From: Cyanobacteria bacterium RUI128 | GTDB lineage: Bacteria > Cyanobacteriota > Vampirovibrionia > Gastranaerophilales > Gastranaerophilaceae | Reading direction: 5' to 3' | DNA: 21,220 bases | Assembly: GCA_024695725.1 (NCBI GenBank) | Contig: JAILHQ010000077.1 | Coordinates: forward strand, 1 to 21,220 | In this document: positions 14,577-21,220 of the stretch, piece after piece | How the letters are laid out: each line of letters opens with the position of its first letter | Numbering within the stretch: the stretch's first letter is position 1 | The notes under the pieces: generated by a model | Databases searched by the model: none | Seen by the model: only the letters and a program-made list of their open reading frames with translations | Told to the model about the DNA's origin: nothing | Program-made: the position numbers and the translations under genes

Positions 14577-17500
14577 TTATCCGGCATTATCTTCAGCCTG
14601 TGCTGCAGCCTCATTCTTTGCCTGCTCTTCAGCCTCACGTTTAGCCTGTTCTTCGGCCTCTCTCTCAGCCTCAAGTGCGGCCTGTTCTGCAGCAATAGCA
14701 TCCTTGAACTGCTGCATGTATTCCGGATCAAGATAGTTCTGTTCGTCGACAAGCTTATAGAAGTTTTCAAGATTAAATCTTTCAGCCTCATAAGTAAGTC
14801 TGTACACGATAATTGGAATATCTGTTTTCTTGCTTTCGATTTTAACTGCAATATTCAGCATTAAAATATACGTTAAGATCATCAGCAAGCGGTCTTTTAT
14901 ACGCTGACGTTTCATACTGTTTGACAAGGTCATAATGAGTTCATAAGCATCCTCATACATTTCTTTGTCTTTAAGTAAGGTAATTTTGAACCAGTTAGTC
15001 CACAATACCAAATCGTTCATACCTGAAAGCTGAGCGGTTTTATAAACGTCTTCATATATTGTTTCACATTTTTTCCAGGATACCTGATTTTCAACATTGA
15101 TTTTCTGGTAAGAATATCCTATCAACAAATCACAAAGCAGTGAGAATAACATCAACTTGCTGTTCTGAACCGCAAGTTTTGCCTTGTAAATATTTTGGGC
15201 AAACTCATTATACCCTGATGAGAAGTTTTTGAAGGCCTGTATGAGTTCTGATATGAAGTTTGAAATAACGTCGTTTGAAATACCTGCATTATTATCAAAT
15301 TCTTCATTGTGATAAAGCTTTTTAAGCAGTAACAGGAACGCTTCTGACAGAATTGTTCCGCCAACTTCTTTAACCTTTTCAAAGAATTCTTCAAGTGAAT
15401 CATCTGCAATAATAATTCTTGCGAGTGCCGAATATACAAGAATATCCATTACGTACGACATAAACTGCGATTTATCGACACCGCTCCCGCTCAATTTTTC
15501 CGTAAATTCTGGAGTCAGAGTGCTCAAAATCTTGTCACAAACCGCGATACAGTGATCGTACTGTGCCAGATTAAACTCTATTTTCGCCTGAATACAAGAA
15601 TATATTACAAACTGAGGTGTATAATCTTCACCCTCAATAATGAGTTTAGGGTTAAGAATTCTTGTCAGAATATTCTGGATACACTGCTGAGCAAGAACGA
15701 AATCTCCGCCGTTCATTGCCGAGTCAAGTACAAGGTGAGAAACATTTACGATAGTTTCATCATCTTTATTTGCGGTAGCATTAGCCAAAATAGCTTTAGA
15801 AATGCCATATACCTTAGTTGACGGATATCTGTTGAGGTGATTAACAAGTATTGAATAAAGTTCGTTCTTGTTGTCAATTGCTTCGCCCTCTTTGATTTTC
15901 AGCTCGTCAATCAGTGCAAAATAAACCTTTGCACAATTCAGGTATGAATTGAAGTCCCCAAAGTGTAAACAATTTATTGCCAAATCGTGTATCCTTGCAA
16001 GCTTTTCTACATCTTGCCCCATAATGTTATAGAGTTCATAACTTGTATAACCTAATATGGTCATGATATTTGTTGCCAAAGTTTGTTTTACATCAAGCGG
16101 AACAGCCTTCAAAAAGGCAGGATAGAAGATTCTGTAATTTTCTATCGTGAGAATTTCATCATGGTAATTTACCAAAGACTTATTGATTACGTTCTGAATA
16201 GCCTCTTCGAGATTTTCGGCATCCGGCATCAGTTTTTGAATACGTGCGACATTCGCACTGCCGCCGAGAAGCATTGTATATGCAACAACAAGTCCCTCAT
16301 TTTCAGGAAGTGAAGTAAATCTTCTTGTGAACAATTCCTGAACCGTACCAGGGAACACGATAGTTTTTTCTGCATTTATCATGAGTTTGTTTTCAAAAGT
16401 GATAAATACGTTTGTATCCTTAAGATACTGAAATTCATTCTTAAAGTATATCAGGCTGCCTGCACAACGTTCTTCCAGCTTGGATATATAGAACGATTCT
16501 TTGACCTCGCTGATATCATCAGGTATTGATGCAAGAAATTCCGCATAATCACCCTTGGTAACATTAATTTCTTTATAGAAAGGTGAGTGCAAAAGTTTTG
16601 GAATGCTTTTGTAAACCGAATATTCTGAACGAACAGTTACAGCAAAAGATAACGATAAATCACCTACATTTACCAGTGAAGATATGTAGTCATTAAGGAT
16701 TCTGAGAGAGGTTTCATCAATCAGGTCAAGGTTTTCTATGAATATAACCGCATTCTTCTGTTTTGATAAAAATTCTCTAAACGCATTGACATAATTAACA
16801 AATGCAGTATCCGGATCAGTCTCTGACGGTTTGTTATTCAATAGGTTTGAAAACATATTATTTGTATCAAACTGACCAATACCCGCAGATATCTTTTGTG
16901 CTGCATTTTCGTGATTTAAATCTATGTTAAGTATGTTCGCAAGCAAATCTCTGAAGAACGTGTACGGCTGATATTTAAAGTTCTCTTTACATACAACATG
17001 CCATACATTCTGATATTTTGTTTTCAGGAAATTCAGAATATCAGCGGTAGGCAAATCTCTTCGTTCTGTTGTTTTAAGCGCAACAAACGCATTTGAATTG
17101 AACAGTTCATTGAGAACATTGAAGATATTATGCGCAGGAACCGATAAGAACTGACCTTCAGTCGAAATATCGATAGCCTTGTTACCGTACAATATTTCAT
17201 GAAGTTTGTCATCATCATCATAAATTTTAAGTTTCGGTAAATCTCTCGGGCCTTTTAAAATACTCTTGTCAGATACCTGTTCTTCCTCAACAATAGGAAT
17301 AATCTGATCTTCCAGCGGGAATTCGTAGAACATCAAAAGTTCATCACCAACCTGTGAGGAGTAAATCATTTCTAAAGTGTATTCACGAGAAATAATGTTG
17401 TTAATATATTGGTCGGTAATTAACTGAAGCCCGTCAGTATATTTTTCTTCAGTGTTATCCTTGATGAGCTTAATGTTAAGACCTGTATTAAATTCGTTGT

Positions 17501-18083
17501 TATCTGTTTCAAAAGTCTTTTTCAGAATTGTCATTTTACAGTGCAATCTGACATTTTTACCTTTTTTCAGTTTATGGCTGATACCGCCGATTTTATTTAA
17601 AAGCTCGATAGCTGATTTAACAGCCTTTTTAACAGAACTTGTAAAAGAAAACTCTTTGTAATACTTGATTACATAAGTTTCACCAAAAGCCTGCGCACGG
17701 TTATCCTGACTCTTTGCATATCCGAAAAGTGCCTGTTTAAGTTTCTTTTTGAACTTGTTGAAAATTTGTTTATTTTTAAGTGCCGGTCTTAAATCTTCGA
17801 GGTTAGGGAAAGTAATCGCCAAACAAGCGTATTCTTCTGTTTCAGCCTCATTCATAATGACACTTTTTGCAGTAGAAAATCCGCATTTACGGCACTTGCC
17901 CGAATTTGGTCCCGGGGTACCGCATTGATGACACTTAACAATTATTACGTTACCGCACTCTTCACAAACGGTTCCGCGATTAAACTTATGGCAAACAGGG
18001 CATTCTAACTGCAGGACCTTATTACAATAAGGGCACTTTTTATCGCTATCTTTTACCTCGTTACCGCACTTTGGACATTCCAT
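14577..18083 (-). CDS. Triple zinc-ribbon, degenerate cyclase/STAND-ATPase protein with helical repeats
   Basis: 1168 residues from the ATG at 18083. Residues 1-69 have 12 Cys in six CxxC pairs (3/6, 17/20, 28/31, 40/43, 51/54, 64/67): three zinc ribbons. About 80-255 follows a class III cyclase outline (LAITFPNLEDLRPA, late block TDGLQLITDQYINNIIS ending in LMFYEF) without recognisable metal-binding Asp. About 300-520 resembles the AAA/STAND ATPase usually fused to such cyclases: Walker B-like NAVIFIENLDLIDETSLRIL, but at the P-loop position (FVALKTTERRDLPTADI) there is no GKS/T. The remainder is helical repeat (TPR-like), ending in an AEEQAKREAEEQAK tail. I infer a scaffold or sensor rather than an enzyme. 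TATAAT 6 nt before the ATG decides the start over a TTG at 18107. glgA follows. Confidence 0.85.
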   Translation of the reverse strand: MECPKCGNEVKDSDKKCPYCNKVLQLECPVCHKFNRGTVCEECGNVIIVKCHQCGTPGPNSGKCRKCGFSTAKSVIMNEAETEEYACLAITFPNLEDLRPALKNKQIFNKFKKKLKQALFGYAKSQDNRAQAFGETYVIKYYKEFSFTSSVKKAVKSAIELLNKIGGISHKLKKGKNVRLHCKMTILKKTFETDNNEFNTGLNIKLIKDNTEEKYTDGLQLITDQYINNIISREYTLEMIYSSQVGDELLMFYEFPLEDQIIPIVEEEQVSDKSILKGPRDLPKLKIYDDDDKLHEILYGNKAIDISTEGQFLSVPAHNIFNVLNELFNSNAFVALKTTERRDLPTADILNFLKTKYQNVWHVVCKENFKYQPYTFFRDLLANILNIDLNHENAAQKISAGIGQFDTNNMFSNLLNNKPSETDPDTAFVNYVNAFREFLSKQKNAVIFIENLDLIDETSLRILNDYISSLVNVGDLSLSFAVTVRSEYSVYKSIPKLLHSPFYKEINVTKGDYAEFLASIPDDISEVKESFYISKLEERCAGSLIYFKNEFQYLKDTNVFITFENKLMINAEKTIVFPGTVQELFTRRFTSLPENEGLVVAYTMLLGGSANVARIQKLMPDAENLEEAIQNVINKSLVNYHDEILTIENYRIFYPAFLKAVPLDVKQTLATNIMTILGYTSYELYNIMGQDVEKLARIHDLAINCLHFGDFNSYLNCAKVYFALIDELKIKEGEAIDNKNELYSILVNHLNRYPSTKVYGISKAILANATANKDDETIVNVSHLVLDSAMNGGDFVLAQQCIQNILTRILNPKLIIEGEDYTPQFVIYSCIQAKIEFNLAQYDHCIAVCDKILSTLTPEFTEKLSGSGVDKSQFMSYVMDILVYSALARIIIADDSLEEFFEKVKEVGGTILSEAFLLLLKKLYHNEEFDNNAGISNDVISNFISELIQAFKNFSSGYNEFAQNIYKAKLAVQNSKLMLFSLLCDLLIGYSYQKINVENQVSWKKCETIYEDVYKTAQLSGMNDLVLWTNWFKITLLKDKEMYEDAYELIMTLSNSMKRQRIKDRLLMILTYILMLNIAVKIESKKTDIPIIVYRLTYEAERFNLENFYKLVDEQNYLDPEYMQQFKDAIAAEQAALEAEREAEEQAKREAEEQAKNEAAAQAEDNAG

Positions 18084-18089
18084 AATTTT

Positions 18090-18117
18090 ATTATAGCACG
18101 AGGGCAATATTAGACAA
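18090..18117 (-). promoter_or_regulatory. Sigma-70 promoter giving a leaderless mRNA for the 18083 gene
   Basis: The minus strand has TTGTCT (18112-18117), a 16-nt spacer, TATAAT (18090-18095), then AAAATT and ATG. Transcription should begin at or next to the A of ATG. This is the best-supported case of the leaderless pattern in the window. Confidence 0.65.
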
Positions 18118-18140
18118 GTTTATTAAAATATGCTACGAAC

Positions 18141-18171
18141 AAAAAAAAAGAAAAGGACGGTTATACCGTCC
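18141..18171 (-). terminator. Rho-independent terminator after the 18292 gene
   Basis: GGACGGT (18155-18161) pairs perfectly with ACCGTCC (18165-18171) around a 3-nt loop. On the minus strand it is followed by TTTTCTTTTTTTTT. Confidence 0.9.
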
Positions 18172-18176
18172 AAACC

Positions 18177-18260
18177 TTATCTTACTATCTTATTCCCATA
18201 TCCCATACGGGACTCTACTCTCGCATTATCGATACACGATTTCGATGAAATCTTTTTTAT
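18177..18260 (-). other. Possible small ORF with AUA start and Shine-Dalgarno, directly before the terminator
   Basis: On the minus strand AGGAG (18267-18271) is followed after 6 nt by ATA and an open frame of 27 codons (begins IKKISSKSCIDNARVES, ends GNKIVR), with TAA at 18177-18179, just before the terminator hairpin. The layout (ribosome site, frame, stop, terminator) looks like a small gene, but AUA is a very poor start codon and the nearest ATG leaves only 8 codons. The stretch can also fold small hairpins (GATTTC-ATC-GAAATC; TCCC-GTAT-GGGA), so a structured 3' UTR is an equal reading. Confidence 0.25.
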
Positions 18261-18291
18261 AAAATTCTCCTGTTTTCTTATTGTATTTGTC

Positions 18292-19152
18292 TTATTCCTC
18301 CTCCGGTTTCAATTCGGTTTGTGACTCAAGATTCTGCAATTGTATCATTGCCTCAAGTCTTGTTCTTTCTTCTTCAAAACGAACATCTTCAGCCATTAAG
18401 TCAACCATAATTTCAGCTTTTTCTTCTGCTGATGCAGATTCATTGTATTTTTTTAAAAGAGCATTTGTTCTAGCCTGAAATGCAGCTTGCATATTACTTA
18501 GTATATCTCTGGCTCTTGCAATTGATTTTTCAAATCTTGAATGAGTTCTTAAAAGATTTGCTGTTTCTAATGTTTCAGGAGTATCAAATTCCTCAGCATC
18601 ATTTGCTGCAGCTTCTGAAACTTCTTGAGCTCTGCCTGATTTTATTGCATCAGAGATATATTTTACAGCACCCGGGGTGCTTTCAGCCATAATATTAACT
18701 AATTCAGCATCAAATCCTGCTTCTGTTAATGACTCAACAGATTCACTTTGAGCAGAAAGCATAGGTTTTTTATTTTCTTCTCTTAATTTATCGATATCAA
18801 CACCATCTTCAGCTGATAATAATGACATCATATTTTCTAAAGATATTTCATCTTCAGAGAAGAACGGTTCTTTTTCTGTACCTTTATTTTCAACACCGGC
18901 AGATTTACCAAATTCAGCACCAAGTAAAACTGCCAATTCTAATTTCATTTCTGATTCCAAACCATCAATATTAACCTGTTCATTAGCATTTGCAGGTTTA
19001 GCATTCTCAGCTTCAGCTTTTACCTTAATTGCATCCCAACCTGAAACATAAGTGTTTAATTCTGTTTTTGTATCGATTTTTGACTTATCATTTTGCATAC
19101 TTGCAGCAGTTGTACCTAAGTTGCCAATCAATTTTCCGAAGTCGATACCCAT
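18292..19152 (-). CDS. Unknown acidic, Ala/Glu-rich helical protein
   Basis: 286 residues, not recognised. It begins MGIDFGKLIGNLGTTAA without a true signal peptide. The middle is acidic and probably mostly disordered or helical (FFSEDEISLENMMSLLSAED). The last 90 residues form a strong charged coiled coil (FEKSIARARDILSNMQAAFQ, then EDVRFEEERTRLEAMIQ), ending LKPEEE. There are no cysteines. ACAGGAGAATATATA before the ATG is a good Shine-Dalgarno. It is monocistronic, with a strong terminator 120 nt beyond the stop. Its upstream region shares a 20-nt motif with the 12026 gene and is divergent from the ThiE-like gene. The coding call is strong from length, ribosome site and terminator; the function is unknown. 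Confidence 0.82.
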   Translation of the reverse strand: MGIDFGKLIGNLGTTAASMQNDKSKIDTKTELNTYVSGWDAIKVKAEAENAKPANANEQVNIDGLESEMKLELAVLLGAEFGKSAGVENKGTEKEPFFSEDEISLENMMSLLSAEDGVDIDKLREENKKPMLSAQSESVESLTEAGFDAELVNIMAESTPGAVKYISDAIKSGRAQEVSEAAANDAEEFDTPETLETANLLRTHSRFEKSIARARDILSNMQAAFQARTNALLKKYNESASAEEKAEIMVDLMAEDVRFEEERTRLEAMIQLQNLESQTELKPEEE

Positions 19153-19219
19153 TATATATTCTCCTGTGTTAAATAATATTCTAAATTCTTATTTCCTATG
19201 TATATATAAAGTATATCTA

Positions 19220-19242
19220 CTTAAAAAAATTGCCCTTTTTAT
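19220..19242 (-). promoter_or_regulatory. Shared upstream motif ATAAAAAGGGCAATTTTTTT(AAG)
   Basis: Near copy of the motif at 12048-12067, in the same orientation relative to its gene, 68 nt before the 19152 start. The two differ only by one extra base in each of the A, G and T runs. Confidence 0.35.
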
Positions 19243-19330
19243 TTCTCTTTTGTAAAGAAATTTTAACAAACAGTCCGAAAATTGTTTATAATAAGGTTTT
19301 CCGTAAGTAATAAATATGGTTATTTTGTAA

Positions 19331-19336
19331 TATAAT
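19331..19336 (+). promoter_or_regulatory. TATAAT 7 nt before the ATG of the ThiE-like gene
   Basis: The sequence reads TATAAT-CATAGAC-ATG with no Shine-Dalgarno and no good -35. The spacing fits a leaderless message. Confidence 0.45.
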
Positions 19337-19343
19337 CATAGAC

Positions 19344-20012
19344 ATGAACGGAAAATTAAGAGAACAGATAATACAGAAAAAGATTCGTGAAAAACACGCA
19401 GGGCTTGAGGCCGTCTTCAGCGGATATCCGAGCCTTGATGAGTTTATCGACAAGATAGCATCAGCACTCTCCGGCGGAATAGAGATCGTTCAGCTGAGCG
19501 GGGAGAACCTGTCAGATAAAGATTTTCTGGACTGCGCAAGAAAGATAAAACAACTCTGCGAGATGTTTAACGCTACGTTCATCGTCAAAAACAGAGCCGA
19601 CATTGCCCGCCTTAGCGGGGCTGATAGTGTAAATCTTGAACAGGAGGATATCGATATCCGAAACGTGAAAGAAATTATTGGAGAAGAAATCCTTGTTGGT
19701 TTATATGTAAACACCGAAAACGATGTATTATTGTCAGTAAAAGATGGTGCTGATTATATCAGTATTAACCAAATATTTCCAACACCACAAGAGCCTGTTA
19801 AAAACACAGGATTAGAGTATGCAAAATGGGTTAGCGAGAATACCCTTTGTCCGGTACTATTGAGTGGGAATATCAATGTAAACAACTACCAAATTCTACT
19901 CAATAACAATTTCAATAGATTCTTGATTGATAATTCTCTACTAGATACCTTTTCCCCAAACTCAGTAACCGTAAATATCCTTAATTGCCTTAAGGATTTT
20001 GAATCCTACTAA
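19344..20012 (+). CDS. Diverged ThiE/TenI-like TIM-barrel protein
   Basis: 222 residues, the length of thiamine-phosphate synthase. The fold order is clear: GIEIVQLSGENLSDKDFLD where ThiE has QLRxK; FIVKNRADIARLSGADSVNL where ThiE has INDRxDxAxxxxADGVHLGQ; EEILVGLYVNT for IGxSxHT; GADYISINQIFPTPQEP for GADYxGxGPxxPTxTK; and CPVLLSGNINVNN for PVxAIGGI. Most substrate residues are altered (R/K to S/E, ND to KN, HLGQ to NLEQ, TTK to TPQ), so ordinary thiamine-phosphate synthesis is doubtful. It may be a TenI-like or repurposed member. GC content drops from about 50% (19381-19620) to about 34% (19621-19980) within the gene. No other thiamine gene is nearby. TATAAT lies 7 nt before the ATG, with no Shine-Dalgarno. 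Confidence 0.75.
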   Translation: MNGKLREQIIQKKIREKHAGLEAVFSGYPSLDEFIDKIASALSGGIEIVQLSGENLSDKDFLDCARKIKQLCEMFNATFIVKNRADIARLSGADSVNLEQEDIDIRNVKEIIGEEILVGLYVNTENDVLLSVKDGADYISINQIFPTPQEPVKNTGLEYAKWVSENTLCPVLLSGNINVNNYQILLNNNFNRFLIDNSLLDTFSPNSVTVNILNCLKDFESY

Positions 20013-20036
20013 AAACACTTTCCTTTCTGCTATACT

Positions 20037-20186
20037 CTAAACGAGCCCAAGCACCTTTTTATACCAGGAAAAAGTTTCCAGTTCAGATCCGTTGAAAGTA
20101 GTCTTGATGCATTGCTTTTTGAGATAGTTTTCAAATTCATCATTGAAGCTAGACTTGCTTTCCTTAACTTTTGACGCAGTTTTCAT
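20037..20186 (-). CDS. Small 49-residue protein of unknown function
   Basis: 49 residues beginning MKTASKVKESKSSFNDEFEN and ending SWYKKVLGLV, slightly basic, with one Cys and no membrane segment. The frame is open 20 codons upstream, but the ATG at 20186 is chosen because AAGGAG sits 6 nt before it, an excellent ribosome site. A perfect TTGACA-17-TATAAT promoter lies about 90 nt upstream on the same strand. A fully consensus promoter with a strong ribosome site argues for a real and highly expressed gene despite its size. It faces the ThiE-like gene tail to tail (24 nt between stops) and is divergent from aspS. I do not recognise a family. Confidence 0.7.
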   Translation of the reverse strand: MKTASKVKESKSSFNDEFENYLKKQCIKTTFNGSELETFSWYKKVLGLV

Positions 20187-20272
20187 AATTTTCTCCTTAT
20201 CGGAAGAGTCACACATTTTTATATTATTTATTATTTTAAATCGCACTAAACTTCAATTGATTCTACAAATAC

Positions 20273-20301
20273 ATTATATAGTTTTTCATGAAATCTGTCA
20301 A
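20273..20301 (-). promoter_or_regulatory. Perfect consensus sigma-70 promoter (TTGACA-17-TATAAT)
   Basis: The minus strand has TTGACA (20296-20301), a 17-nt spacer and TATAAT (20273-20278). It is the only fully consensus promoter I find in the window. It drives the 49-residue gene with a leader of about 80 nt. Confidence 0.85.
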
Positions 20302-20523
20302 TGAATTTCGGGCAAAAATCAACTTTTATTACAAATAATTTACATTCACTAAAACCCTGGCAGAGTGTGTGTTTTAGGCACACAAAACATGCACTTTGAT
20401 TACAAAACTTCATGAACTTTTCTTAAAAACTTGATTTTCTTCAAAATTTATGCATTTAGACCATACCTTTGGATATTTTTTTGGTTTTACAAAAAAAAAT
20501 ATTTCATAAAATTTACCCTTTTC

Positions 20524-20552
20524 TTCACTTTTTATCATGTTTTTGTTATTAT
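20524..20552 (+). promoter_or_regulatory. Candidate sigma-70 promoter of aspS
   Basis: TTCACT (20524-20529), a 17-nt spacer and TATTAT (20547-20552). The expected start lies near 20559, giving a leader of about 29 nt. Confidence 0.5.
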
Positions 20553-20587
20553 TTATACGCACAGGAATTTAGTATGGGGGAAAAATA

Positions 20588-21220
20588 GTGAAAACTGCAT
20601 TAAAATCACATAATTGCGGACAGATTACCGCAAAGAATATAGGCGAAGAAGTTACTCTTTCCGGCTGGGTAGCATGTGTCAGAGACTTAGGCGGAATTAT
20701 TTTCGTTGAATTAAGAGACAGAACAGGGTTCTTTCAGTTAGTTGCGGATCCTCAGGTTAATCCTGATATCCACGAAATTTTCTCAAAGCTGAAAACCGAA
20801 TCAGTTATTAACATAAAGGGTAAAGTTACAAAAAGACCGGAAGAAACTTATAATGACAAACTTCCGACAGGTGAAGTTGAAACTTATCCTACTTATGCAA
20901 AGGTATTGTCAGAAGCTAAAACTCTTCCTTTCGTTCTTGATGACGATAACGTATCTGAAGATGTACGTCTTAAATATCGTTACCTTGATTTGAGAAGAGA
21001 ACAGATGCTTCATAATATGACCTTGCGTCATAAAATTGTGACTGCCGTAAGAAACTATTTAAACAATGAAGACTTCCTTGAAGTCGAAACACCTATCCTT
21101 ATCAAAACAACACCTGAAGGCGCAAGAGATTACCTCGTTCCTTCACGTGTTCAGGAAGGTAAATTCTATGCACTTCCGCAATCACCGCAAATCTTTAAAC
21201 AGTTATTGATGGTTGGCGGT
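20588..21220 (+). CDS. aspS: Aspartyl-tRNA synthetase, 5' part
   Basis: 211 codons are visible and the frame is open at the right edge; the complete bacterial enzyme has about 590 residues. The N-terminal OB-fold anticodon-binding domain (VTLSGWVACVRDLGGIIFVE, LRDRTGFFQLV) is followed by the bacterial-type signature KYRYLDLRRE, then class II motif 1 (FLEVETPILIKTTPEGARDY) and YALPQSPQIFKQLLMVGG, where aspartyl-adenylate is formed. It charges tRNA-Asp; whether it also mischarges tRNA-Asn cannot be told from this part. The start is GTG at 20588, the first codon giving the conserved N-terminus; GGGGGA lies about 7 nt upstream. A four-codon frame beginning ATGGGG ends in a TAG that overlaps this GTG by one base. 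Confidence 0.96.
   Translation, partial: MKTALKSHNCGQITAKNIGEEVTLSGWVACVRDLGGIIFVELRDRTGFFQLVADPQVNPDIHEIFSKLKTESVINIKGKVTKRPEETYNDKLPTGEVETYPTYAKVLSEAKTLPFVLDDDNVSEDVRLKYRYLDLRREQMLHNMTLRHKIVTAVRNYLNNEDFLEVETPILIKTTPEGARDYLVPSRVQEGKFYALPQSPQIFKQLLMVGG

Larger units (their letters stand above)
20187..20587. other. Intergenic region between the small protein gene and aspS (401 bp)
   Basis: It holds the promoter and an 80-nt leader of the small gene (minus) and the aspS promoter (plus). Between them are a short hairpin, TGTGTG (20366-20371) with CACACA (20379-20384), and an AT-rich stretch. The 60-codon plus-strand frame at 20431 is an AT-rich artefact overlapping the aspS start. Confidence 0.5.

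Noticed and set aside
14570..14851. 93-codon minus-strand frame rich in Arg and Leu
   Set aside because: Out-of-frame reading of the repetitive Ala/Glu/Lys tail of the 14577 gene.
20366..20384. TGTGTG/CACACA hairpin upstream of aspS
   Set aside because: Short stem, no T-run, and it lies well upstream of the aspS promoter; no T-box or riboswitch features are visible.
4741..20400. 12-nt match AGTGCATGTTTT between 4748-4759 and the complement of 20384-20395
   Set aside because: Matches of 12 nt are expected many times by chance in a window of this size, and the contexts differ.
20431..20613. 60-codon plus-strand frame before aspS
   Set aside because: Phe/Tyr/Ile-rich translation of AT-rich promoter DNA; overlaps the aspS promoter and start out of frame.
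1..21220. Search for tRNA, CRISPR array, insertion sequence, prophage or integrase
   Set aside because: I saw no cloverleaf-like TTCGAAT loops, regularly spaced repeats, transposase motifs or attachment-site duplications.

Overview
The window is AT-rich, gene-dense bacterial chromosome from a Gram-negative-type organism: it carries BamA with a signal peptide and C-terminal barrel, and a periplasmic Skp/OmpH chaperone. BamA has three POTRA repeats rather than five, and it sits with GlgA and several helical proteins of no recognised family. This makes me favour a non-photosynthetic cyanobacterial relative (Melainabacteria/Vampirovibrionia, Gastranaerophilales type). That assignment is inference. 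I see no tRNA, rRNA, CRISPR array, insertion sequence or prophage.

Layout. 1-664: 3' part of an unknown + strand gene ending in a charged coiled coil. 667-4677 (minus): bamA, skp/ompH, then a soluble protein joining a DUF4177-like N-terminus to the cytosolic domain of the flagellar/type III export gate (FlhA/SctV) without its membrane part. 4792-6958 (minus): rpsF-ssb-rpsR, a terminator, then recF. 7121-9563 (minus): lytic transglycosylase, terminator, U32/TrhP-like tRNA hydroxylation protein, YqeG-type HAD phosphatase. 9986-12026: two convergent unknown genes sharing a bidirectional terminator; the minus-strand one has the Cys-His-Asn order of a papain-like peptidase. 12118-13137 (+): standalone OLD-type TOPRIM protein overlapping the end of glgA. 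13117-18083 (minus): a large zinc-ribbon/degenerate cyclase/degenerate ATPase/helical-repeat protein followed by glgA. 18292-19152 (minus): helical unknown. 19344-20012 (+): diverged ThiE/TenI-like protein. 20037-20186 (minus): a 49-residue protein behind a perfect sigma-70 promoter. 20588-end (+): aspS, cut by the window edge.

Housekeeping groups work as expected: envelope assembly (bamA, skp), ribosome and replication/repair (rpsF, ssb, rpsR, recF), tRNA modification and charging (trhP-like, aspS), and glycogen synthesis (glgA). Three patterns are not explained by gene content. First, a GGGGTAAATA element recurs at gene ends, with in-frame extra stop codons, and once in a promoter region. 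Second, several genes have a -10 hexamer exactly 6-7 nt before the start codon and no Shine-Dalgarno, which suggests leaderless mRNAs. Third, familiar folds appear in reduced or degenerate form: the FlhA C-domain alone, TOPRIM without ATPase, a cyclase-ATPase without its P-loop, and ThiE without its signature residues.
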